DNA of 28,747 nucleotides from CAYFFZ01 sp049976505 (GTDB lineage: Archaea > Thermoproteota > Nitrososphaeria > Conexivisphaerales > UBA164), in NCBI GenBank assembly GCA_049976505.1, contig JBMFIC010000015.1:1-28747 (forward strand), read 5' to 3'. The notes under the pieces are model-generated. The model saw only the letters and a program-made list of their open reading frames with translations. It did no database searches and was not told the origin of the DNA. Positions 23,135 to 28,747 of this stretch are shown here, piece by piece. Every line of letters starts with the position of its first letter. The stretch's first letter is position 1. A program made the position numbers and the translations under genes.

Positions 23135-23144
23135 CCTATTAAAG
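23135..23144 (-). promoter_or_regulatory. TATA-like box for the EamA gene
   Basis: CTTTAATAGG on the minus strand about 26 nt before ATG 23114. Confidence 0.45.
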
Positions 23145-23163
23145 GTTTGCAGATCAGTAAAGC

Positions 23164-23173
23164 CTATTATATT
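23164..23173 (+). promoter_or_regulatory. TATA-like box for the LysE gene
   Basis: CTATTATATT centred about 28 nt before ATG 23196. Confidence 0.45.
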
Positions 23174-23195
23174 ACAGGCTTCTTAGGTAAAGTAG

Positions 23196-23774
23196 ATGCT
23201 AACGGGGCCTCTTTACACCTTTTTCATCATGATCATATTTGGGCTCAGCATGGCAGCTCCTCCAGGCCCTGTGAACGCGCTGATCGCGCTTGAATCGGTT
23301 AAGGGGTGGACTCGTGGCACGCTCATAGGAGCCGGTGCCATGACCGCTGACTTCATTTTCTTCATTTTAACCCTTGTGCTGAGACAGCTCGTTCCAGGGT
23401 GGGCTGTCAAGTACTTTTATCTTGTGGGAGGTGTCTACGTGATGTACATAGCAGTAGCTGTCAGGGCAGGTAGATCGCGGTACAGTGCAAGAAATACTGG
23501 CAGTTACATTGTCGGGCTCGTCATGGGCCTCTCAAACCCATATCAGATAAGCTGGTGGCTAACTTTTGGAGTTGCCATGGTGAGCAGGTTTGGAGCCGGC
23601 GGCGGAGCTGGCTTCTTTGCTGGAATACTCATCTGGATCCTTGTGTACCCCCTTTCAATACAGAGGCTTGGAGCGCTTTCTAGTAAGCTTCAGGCGATAA
23701 TCGCTGACATCTCAACCGCGGTTCTTATCCTAATGGGAATCTTCATGGTTCTGTCGTTTCTAAGAACGCTGTAA
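23196..23774 (+). CDS. LysE/RhtB-family amino-acid exporter
   Basis: 192 residues with about six helices, the size of the LysE superfamily. The signature APPGPVNALIALESVKGW (21-38) in the first helix/loop and the central GLVMGLSNPYQISWW (about 108-122) are typical. Known members expel lysine, arginine, threonine or homoserine lactones across the cytoplasmic membrane. It lies close to the aminotransferase/M20 block and divergent from another exporter, which fits disposal or secretion of an amino-acid-like product. Confidence 0.87.
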   Translation: MLTGPLYTFFIMIIFGLSMAAPPGPVNALIALESVKGWTRGTLIGAGAMTADFIFFILTLVLRQLVPGWAVKYFYLVGGVYVMYIAVAVRAGRSRYSARNTGSYIVGLVMGLSNPYQISWWLTFGVAMVSRFGAGGGAGFFAGILIWILVYPLSIQRLGALSSKLQAIIADISTAVLILMGIFMVLSFLRTL

Positions 23775-23824
23775 ACAGGCCGCCTAAGTCCTGGTTATCC
23801 TGACTCCTCTTCCAGTGAAGCTTT

Positions 23825-25108
23825 CTAAAGACACATTCCTGCTAGGCCTTTCCACAGTTTCATATCAGCGCGATCCTTGGGCTTAACGATCCCATCTGAA
23901 ATGAGCTGGTTCAGGAGCATCATGGCGAACGCTGGTGCGCCAGTGGCACCAGGTCCATCGAAGTTGAGCACGTGAACCTCGTTTTCGGCTATCCATACCC
24001 AGGGCTCAGATATGAGGCCCTCCCTTTTACTTATCAGCATATGTCTTAATCCCCTGAACTCCTCGCCCTCTATCTGGGATTCACTCAGGTTCCTCACGTA
24101 TCTTGACATCTTTCTGATCATTTCCCCAGCCCCAAAGAGGGACCTCCAGTTCTCAGCTAGAGCGTTTTTGAGGCTCTTATCTCTGAGTATCTCATAACCC
24201 TCGAACCAGCTTTTTGTGATGTATACCAGGGCGGCCTTGACGAGCTCAAGCAGGCCATCCTCATAGTTGTATGGGCCGCTCACGAGTATTGGTCTTGGGC
24301 CAAGGACGTTCGTCCCATCAGGCTTGAGAACAATGTGAGGGTCTGTAAATGGAAACCTTGGATTGGAAGGAACTAGATAAACGTTGTGCTCCTTAACAGG
24401 TCTCGTTGAGAGCCTGTAGTAAACTCCTCCCGCATACAGCTCGGTCAAGTCCTCGCCTTTTCCGGTCTGTTTCAGGATGTCCAGGGAGCTCCCTCCAGCT
24501 GAGTTTATTAGCAGGTCGGTTTCTAACTCGTGCTCCCCGCAGGTGACGAGCATCCTGCGAGCTCTTTTTGTTACTTTAGCTCTGCATCCGTATACGAACC
24601 TGCACCCCTGTTCCTCTGCCAATCCAGCCAGTCCCTTCAGCAGCCTTGCGTAGCTGACGCTGCCCTCGCTTCTGCTGAAGAGAGCTGCGTCGCCTGTAAC
24701 ACCATCCTCGATTCTAGAGATCTCATCTCCTTCGAGGACAAGAAGCTCATCCTCACTCATTCCATGCGAAACGCCCCACCTCCTGTACACATCAAGGCTT
24801 TTCGCCTGCTCCTCGTTCTGAGCGATATAAAGCATCCCCCTGACCACCCAGCTTCCCGAGAAGTACATAGAGGCCTCCCTCCAGGCCTCATATGAGTTGA
24901 TCCACGTTGCTGCCGTAAGATCGGCAGCGCCAGGAGGAAGAAAGAATGGCCTGTGGACTATGCCCTCGTTCCTTCCAGAGTAGTTCCTTCCCACCTCATC
25001 CTCCATCTCTATAACCGTCACGCTCTCCCCAGTCAGGCCGGAGAGGAGAAACCCAAGGGAGGTGCCTAGCGATCCTCCACCTATGACCGTTATATTCAAA
25101 TGGCTCAT
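23825..25108 (-). CDS. DAO-type FAD oxidase, L-2-hydroxyglutarate oxidase-like
   Basis: 427 residues. N-terminal dinucleotide fold ITVIGGGSLGTSLGFLL (G10-x-G12-x-x-G15), then SGRNEGIVHRPFF, which takes the place where the D-amino-acid-oxidase superfamily binds FAD near the active site. The block VYLVPSNPRFPFTDPHIVLK (about 244-263) followed by NVLGPRPILV matches what I know of LhgO-like 2-hydroxyacid oxidases. It should oxidise a 2-hydroxyacid (or an amine) and pass electrons to oxygen or the membrane quinone pool. It is the third gene of a compact operon: the start overlaps the dehydrogenase stop by 4 nt (ATGA). Confidence 0.78.
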   Translation of the reverse strand: MSHLNITVIGGGSLGTSLGFLLSGLTGESVTVIEMEDEVGRNYSGRNEGIVHRPFFLPPGAADLTAATWINSYEAWREASMYFSGSWVVRGMLYIAQNEEQAKSLDVYRRWGVSHGMSEDELLVLEGDEISRIEDGVTGDAALFSRSEGSVSYARLLKGLAGLAEEQGCRFVYGCRAKVTKRARRMLVTCGEHELETDLLINSAGGSSLDILKQTGKGEDLTELYAGGVYYRLSTRPVKEHNVYLVPSNPRFPFTDPHIVLKPDGTNVLGPRPILVSGPYNYEDGLLELVKAALVYITKSWFEGYEILRDKSLKNALAENWRSLFGAGEMIRKMSRYVRNLSESQIEGEEFRGLRHMLISKREGLISEPWVWIAENEVHVLNFDGPGATGAPAFAMMLLNQLISDGIVKPKDRADMKLWKGLAGMCL

Positions 25109-26148
25109 GAGCTGCTTTTCCTCGTTATGATTACCTTCATCGATATCTCCTTGTTGTCCCAGATTCCTATGGCATCCATGAAGTTCTGAAGCTCTATTCT
25201 ATGCGAAATCAGCTTCTCCAGCGGGGCACCGTTCTCAATCAGCGCAAGTGCCTTTGCGTACTCCTGATAGGTGTACCCGATGCTTCCCATCAGGTAGGCC
25301 CCGTTATAATGAACTGAGTTGGGGTCGAGGGTATACGTTACACTACCCTTCGGGACGCCCGCAAATATGACTATTCTTCCGCCCTTGTTCGCTATAGAGA
25401 ATGCCTCCTCAAGCGTTTCGCTTGAAACCACCGTTAGAAAAACAGCATCGGCCCTATCGTTTCTGAGCTCATCAGCTGGTTTGTAAAATCTGGCGTTTAT
25501 GGTTCTTGTAGCTCCTAGCTCCTCGGCCAGCCTGAGCTTCCAGTCCGTGAGCCCGATAGGGGTTATCTTCGTGGCTCCAAACGCTCTGGAGGCTATTATG
25601 TGGAGCATGCCCATGGGCCCATCGCCTACTATGGCAACGCTGACATCGGGCCCAACCCCTCCTAAGGTCACCGAGTGCACGACGTCCGCAAAGGGCTCAG
25701 TCATGCTCGCAACCTCAAAGCTGAGCGAGTCCGGGATCCTGAATATTCCCCGTGGTATGAACTGCCTTGGAACCAGCACGTAATCAGCGTGCGCCCCATC
25801 GACGTTATAACCGAAGTTTAGTATGTTGTCGCAGAGGTGCTCGAGCCCCCTTCTGCACATCCTGCAGTAGCCACAGTAGGCCGCAGCCGTTATGTTTACT
25901 CTGTCCCCCTCCTTTACGACGTCGACGCCCTCACCCACCCTGTAAACTGTTCCAGCGAACTCGTGCCCGAGAACCACAGGATATCTTGCGTATGAGCTGC
26001 CGTGTCTGTAGGTCTTTATGTCAGAGGGGCAGAGACCTGAGGCTCCAACCTTTACCACTATCTCACCTGGTCCAGGTCTAGGTATTTCTCTTTCCTCGTA
26101 TCTCAGATCTCCAGGTTTGTAGAGGACAAACGACCTGTTCTCAGGCAT
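25105..26148 (-). CDS. Zinc-dependent medium-chain alcohol/polyol dehydrogenase
   Basis: 347 residues of the MDR superfamily. Catalytic zinc ligands C40 (GLCPSD), H62 and E63 (LGHEFAGTV), and E151 (MTEPFADV) are present; the structural zinc site is complete as C92, C95, C98, C106 (YCGYCRMCRRGLEHLC). The coenzyme motif is VAIVGDGPMGML (G175, G177, G180). This arrangement is that of sorbitol, threonine or sugar-alcohol dehydrogenases oxidising a secondary alcohol with NAD(P). It is the middle gene of the operon: it overlaps the aldolase by 8 nt and the FAD oxidase by 4 nt, so the three products are probably made together and act on successive intermediates. Confidence 0.88.
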   Translation of the reverse strand: MPENRSFVLYKPGDLRYEEREIPRPGPGEIVVKVGASGLCPSDIKTYRHGSSYARYPVVLGHEFAGTVYRVGEGVDVVKEGDRVNITAAAYCGYCRMCRRGLEHLCDNILNFGYNVDGAHADYVLVPRQFIPRGIFRIPDSLSFEVASMTEPFADVVHSVTLGGVGPDVSVAIVGDGPMGMLHIIASRAFGATKITPIGLTDWKLRLAEELGATRTINARFYKPADELRNDRADAVFLTVVSSETLEEAFSIANKGGRIVIFAGVPKGSVTYTLDPNSVHYNGAYLMGSIGYTYQEYAKALALIENGAPLEKLISHRIELQNFMDAIGIWDNKEISMKVIITRKSSS

Positions 26149-26938
26149 TCCCTTCCACCAGCCTCAGCGCCTCATCGACCGAGCCTCCCCTGTGGACCAG
26201 CAAATCTATGGCTTTGACTACGCTTGCAGGATCCCTCTGCTGCCAGATATTTCTGCCAATTGCCGTCCCCGAGCCTCCGCTATCCATGAACGTCTTCACG
26301 AACTCAAGAAGCTTTCTCACGCTATCCATCTTTGGACCTCCTGCCGCAACCACCGGCGTTATCGAGTACCCTATTATCTCCGAGTACAGCTCCCTGCTTA
26401 TTTCAGAGGGCATCTGGCTTTTAACCAGATCTGCTCCGGCCTCCCCAAGCGCTCTGACGCCCTGCCTCAGCGTTTCGAACTTGTCCAGGCCGCTCTGATC
26501 CCAGAAGCTCGCCTCTCCAATAACCGGCATGTCGTGTTTATCCGCCACAACTGTTATGGCCTGGAAAGTTCTGAACATCTCCTTTTCGCTGGGATGCCCG
26601 AATATCACGGTATATATAACGGCATCGGCCCCAAGACGCTCCGCGTCAGCCACGTACCCCTCTATGAGCTCATCGACGGGCTCGGTTATCCTGTAAATGA
26701 ATGAAAGCGAGCCCCCCAGGACATCTCTGAACCTCTTTGCCACCCCTCTGTATGCTATCACTGCGTTGGCACCGCCCTCAGAGAACTTCCTTAAAAGGGA
26801 CCCAAGATCGCTAAGCTCCCTGTAGTAGCCCTCCCCGTTATAGTTAAAGTATCCCTCTATAACGTGATCGATGGGGACTATTATAGATTTTCCGTCCTTA
26901 AGTATGCGCGAGATCCTCTGGCCTTTTCTGTCCTTCAC
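26141..26938 (-). CDS. Class I aldolase of the DhnA/FbaB family
   Basis: 265 residues from a GTG at 26938 placed about 30 nt after a TATA-like box (leaderless). A TIM barrel with the Schiff-base Lys K173 in GADLVKSQMPSE, a phosphate-binding end GTAIGRNIWQQRDP, and VVAAGGPKMDS. The family holds archaeal fructose-1,6-bisphosphate aldolase, ADTH synthase of aromatic amino-acid synthesis and LsrF. The N-terminal VPIDHVIEGYFNYNG differs from the DHG block usual in archaeal FBP aldolase, so a different phosphorylated ketose (or 2-keto-3-deoxy sugar) is plausible. It is the first gene of the operon with a polyol-type dehydrogenase and a 2-hydroxyacid oxidase, suggesting sugar or sugar-acid breakdown. 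Confidence 0.83.
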   Translation of the reverse strand: MKDRKGQRISRILKDGKSIIVPIDHVIEGYFNYNGEGYYRELSDLGSLLRKFSEGGANAVIAYRGVAKRFRDVLGGSLSFIYRITEPVDELIEGYVADAERLGADAVIYTVIFGHPSEKEMFRTFQAITVVADKHDMPVIGEASFWDQSGLDKFETLRQGVRALGEAGADLVKSQMPSEISRELYSEIIGYSITPVVAAGGPKMDSVRKLLEFVKTFMDSGGSGTAIGRNIWQQRDPASVVKAIDLLVHRGGSVDEALRLVEGNA

Positions 26939-26963
26939 AATTAACCATCACCGCTGTTTACAT

Positions 26964-26973
26964 CAATTATTAG
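26964..26973 (-). promoter_or_regulatory. TATA-like box for the aldolase operon
   Basis: CTAATAATTG on the minus strand about 30 nt before GTG 26938, lying just past the stop of the glycosyltransferase pseudogene. Confidence 0.45.
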
Positions 26974-26994
26974 GATTTTACAGCAGTTTTCGTT

Positions 26995-27921
26995 TTAAAA
27001 CAACTGTGCATATAGAAATGCTAAAAGCTTAGGCAGGGTGCTCCTTCTGGCGTTAAGTAGCATGGCTACAATATACGCTAAGAAGGAGACGTCAGCGCCC
27101 AGTTTTTTCAATCTGTAAAATTGCTTCGCCCTATCATAGTGTTTCCAGAAAACATCATTCAAGGTTTCTCCTGCGGTTGCCGAACCCTCATGTTGTAGGT
27201 GATAAACCGTTGGAGCCTCATCGTTTAAAAAATCTAAGCGTTCTGTAACCTTTTAGAATAGACCAGTATGCCAGAATCATCTCAAATCCTAGTGCTCTTC
27301 TGCTGTTCTTGAAAAGCTCGTCTAGATCAACACCATCAATAGCATCTTTTTTAAAAGCCATGTTCGAACCATGCATGAGCGCCGAGTGCACAACACCTTT
27401 CTTATCATGGCATGGCCTTTTAAAATTGAGCCCAGACACGCTGATGCCTCCGAAGTAAGACTCAAGTTTCTTCAACGGCCTTCTCCAGAAGGCCTCCCTG
27501 TTAGGTGGAGACGTATTTCAGATTGAGCAACAACGATCCCATTGTTGTTTAGCTTATACGTTATAACTCTTCCAGAAGCACCTCCTAGATTTTCGTATTG
27601 AGAAAATATTTTAGTATACTTCTCTACCCAGGCGGGCTCGGCAAACGCGTCGTCATCTATAAACAGGATGAGATTCCCTGAAGCACTTCTAATTCCTAAG
27701 CTGTATGCATGTGGTAGATTCCCATCAATCTGTTTTACAAGATTTATGTTAAGATTTCTTTCATGAGAATCTATAACACTCTTAGTTTCGTCGTCTAAAT
27801 CCTTAGCTATTATAATAACTTCGTATGGTTCGAGCGTCTGCATCTCAAGACTAGCGAGCAGCTTGTTCAATAACCTAGCTCTTTTTCATGTTGGTGTGAC
27901 AATACTAACTTTGTGCTCCAT
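26995..27921 (-). pseudogene. Broken family 2 glycosyltransferase
   Basis: Conceptual repair gives about 308 residues. It begins MEHKVSIVTPT at ATG 27921, meets an in-frame TGA at 27888-27886 exactly where a Trp (TGG) would give VTPTWKRARLLNKLLASL, and continues with GT-A features: EVIIIAKDLDDETKS, a metal-binding FIDDDAF, and GGASGRV. The frame changes by one base within about 27475-27500, next to a perfect hairpin (GGCCTTCT-CC-AGAAGGCC, 27478-27495), and reads on as KKLESYFGGISVSG and HGSNMAFKKDAIDG. It returns to the first frame at an A6 run (27227-27232) and ends ...LPKLLAFLYAQLF at TAA 26995. With three lesions it is most likely dead; a GT2 enzyme would have moved sugars to a lipid, protein or polysaccharide. 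Confidence 0.8.
27478..27495. repeat. Perfect 8-bp inverted repeat inside the glycosyltransferase pseudogene
   Basis: GGCCTTCT-CC-AGAAGGCC, at or beside the first frameshift. Such a hairpin is a plausible deletion or sequencing-error hotspot. Confidence 0.6.
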
Positions 27922-28376
27922 AAGTTTTGAATCGTTATTTTTTGAGTGGATAAATACATTTCTAAGCGTTACATTAATTTTTTAATATTATAAATATTTA
28001 AGGAACATGTAATCTAAAATAGTATAATAATTAAAAGTGTAACCATTTTCACGATCCCAAAGTAAAAACTGATGCAAATTTTAAATTAAAATTTTAAAAT
28101 TTTAGTTTAATTACGTTAAATCTCTTAATTCTTAGCAAATTTTCACTGTTATCAGCATTATTAGTCCAAAGTCTGTAGTTGTAGAAGTTACTAATACGCG
28201 GCTTAGGGTTTCAACGTTTCCTAATTATAAAATTAACCTGTTGAAAGTTTCGGGGCTACAGTTTTCTTCATAATTGCCATACTATAAATTTAAAAACGTC
28301 TCATATTTTGTCTAGTAAATTATTACTATTAATCAAAAACGTTACAAAAATGCAACATTAGCAACATTTTAATTAG

Positions 28377-28389
28377 TGCTCCGGCCGGG
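28377..28389 (-). other. tRNA-Glu 3'-end-like 13-mer, candidate attachment site remnant
   Basis: On the minus strand CCCGGCCGGAGCA: five bases of T-stem, seven of acceptor stem and the discriminator A, as I know them from archaeal tRNA-Glu genes (acceptor GCTCCGG...CCGGAGC). It is a GC-rich island in AT-rich DNA. The rest of a tRNA is absent. Such fragments are left at the far end of elements integrated into tRNA genes. Confidence 0.3.
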
Positions 28390-28546
28390 TTAAAAGCTTT
28401 ACGGGTTCTAATCTCTATATTTTATAAAATAATTTTATAACATTCATCGTCTAAATCTATTTTTAGTTCCAAGCGCTAAAAGATCCCCAAGGTTTTTTGA
28501 TAAAAATCAATATAATTTAAATAGCGTGAAATAAAAGGCTTAAAAA

Positions 28547-28555
28547 CTTATAATC
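28547..28555 (+). promoter_or_regulatory. TATA-like box for the right-edge gene
   Basis: CTTATAATC about 27 nt before ATG 28578. Confidence 0.45.
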
Positions 28556-28577
28556 AAGTTAAATTAATTACGTTTTA

Positions 28578-28747
28578 ATGATAAATTTAGGCAATCAGCA
28601 TGCCTTGGCACAACACATTTATAGTTTGATAAAAAATGAATGGGAACCAAATTGGAACTTGAATATAGAAACCGCATATAGGGATTCTTTAATAGAATTT
28701 TTGAATAAAAAGTTGAATGAAAACCATCTGATAAAAAAAGAGGAGGG
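28578..28747 (+). CDS. Unknown protein, N-terminus only (runs off right edge)
   Basis: Open for 56 codons from ATG 28578 to the window end. The visible part is MINLGNQHALAQHIYSLIKN, then EWEPNWNLNIETAYRDSLIE and FLNKKLNENHLIKKEEG: two amphipathic helices, the second of the type (Y/D-x-L-x-x-x-L) that opens some PD-(D/E)XK-like nuclease or DNA-binding domains, but no catalytic residue can be seen, so this is only a guess. Codons are strongly A/T-ending, unlike the genes at 1-26.9 kb, which suggests recent acquisition. The promoter spacing supports a leaderless start. Confidence 0.5.
   Translation, partial: MINLGNQHALAQHIYSLIKNEWEPNWNLNIETAYRDSLIEFLNKKLNENHLIKKEE

Larger units (their letters stand above)
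27922..28577. other. AT-rich non-coding stretch
   Basis: Markedly poorer in G and C than everything to its left, with long A/T tracts (for example 28076-28107, built of TTTAAA/AAATTT units). I find no credible gene on either strand. It holds a probable TATA-like element for the pseudogene near 27949-27956, the tRNA-Glu-like 13-mer at 28377-28389 and the promoter at 28547-28555. It looks like foreign DNA or the margin of an integrated element. Confidence 0.6.

Noticed and set aside
27218..27870. Two separate small genes (85 and 132 codons)
   Set aside because: They are consecutive pieces of one GT2 protein, joined by single-base frame changes; treated as one pseudogene.
27886..27888. TGA as a recoded sense codon (Sec or Trp) in the glycosyltransferase
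   Set aside because: Other genes here end in TGA (NurA, aldehyde dehydrogenase), no SECIS-like element was seen, and two frameshifts elsewhere in the same gene point to decay.
28377..28410. A complete tRNA gene
   Set aside because: Only the 3' 13 nt match; no T-loop, anticodon arm or 5' acceptor partner can be drawn.
27950..28577. Replication origin in the AT-rich stretch
   Set aside because: No Cdc6/Orc1 gene and no repeated origin-recognition-box-like motif was seen.
1..28747. CRISPR array or defence operon
   Set aside because: No spaced direct repeats and no Cas, restriction-modification or toxin-antitoxin genes are recognisable within the window.

Overview
The window reads as a piece of an archaeal chromosome, most likely from a thermophilic and perhaps acidophilic heterotroph. 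The evidence is a NurA-HerA operon, a crenarchaeal-type 2-oxoacid:ferredoxin oxidoreductase with a fused gamma-alpha subunit, a cyclic-2,3-diphosphoglycerate-synthetase-like protein, a CpTaq carboxypeptidase, archaeal tRNAs without encoded CCA, and heavy use of AGG/AGA and ATA codons. Nearly every transcription unit has a TATA-like box about 24-30 nt before its start codon and no Shine-Dalgarno motif, so leaderless transcripts appear to be the rule, including some that begin with TTG or GTG. I cannot fix the lineage from sequence alone; Thermoproteota (TACK) or Thermoplasmatota are both possible.

Layout. 1-316: N-terminal part of a PAP2-type membrane phosphatase, cut by the left edge. 510-5071: dihydrolipoamide-dehydrogenase-like flavoprotein converging on a three-gene operon (small zinc protein, OFOR gamma-alpha, OFOR beta). 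5227-7315: two convergent UbiA-family prenyltransferases, one fused to a flavin-reductase-like split barrel, the other with a degraded second Asp motif. 7406-7673: tRNA-Met(CAT) followed by an IS200/IS605-end-like hairpin and two further hairpins. 7674-9982: an uncharacterised protein, an isochorismatase-fold hydrolase lacking the usual cysteine, and an MFS transporter whose last transmembrane helix is split off by a frameshift. 10028-14647: RCK-domain ion channel with an unusual selectivity filter, then NurA (with an inserted winged-helix-like segment) and HerA, the DNA-end-resection pair. 14689-18230: aldehyde dehydrogenase, tRNA-Leu(TAA), CpTaq, unknown protein. 18410-23774: class III aminotransferase translationally coupled to a COG2403 P-loop enzyme, an M20 deacylase, and two amino-acid/metabolite exporters (EamA, LysE). 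23825-26938: tight aldolase / zinc alcohol dehydrogenase / FAD oxidase operon. 26995-28747: a decayed GT2 glycosyltransferase, then about 650 bases of AT-rich non-coding DNA containing a 13-nt copy of an archaeal tRNA-Glu 3' end, and the start of an unknown gene cut by the right edge.

How the parts fit. OFOR, aldehyde dehydrogenase and the aldolase operon belong to central carbon flow through ferredoxin-linked oxidation. The 18.3-23.8 kb block looks like amino-acid or amino-acid-derivative handling (transamination, ATP-dependent step, deacylation, export). The strongest leads for something not textbook are the aminotransferase-COG2403-M20 cluster, the aldolase-ADH-oxidase operon, the split-barrel/UbiA fusion beside a catalytically altered UbiA, and the AT-rich right end that looks like the flank of an integrated element.
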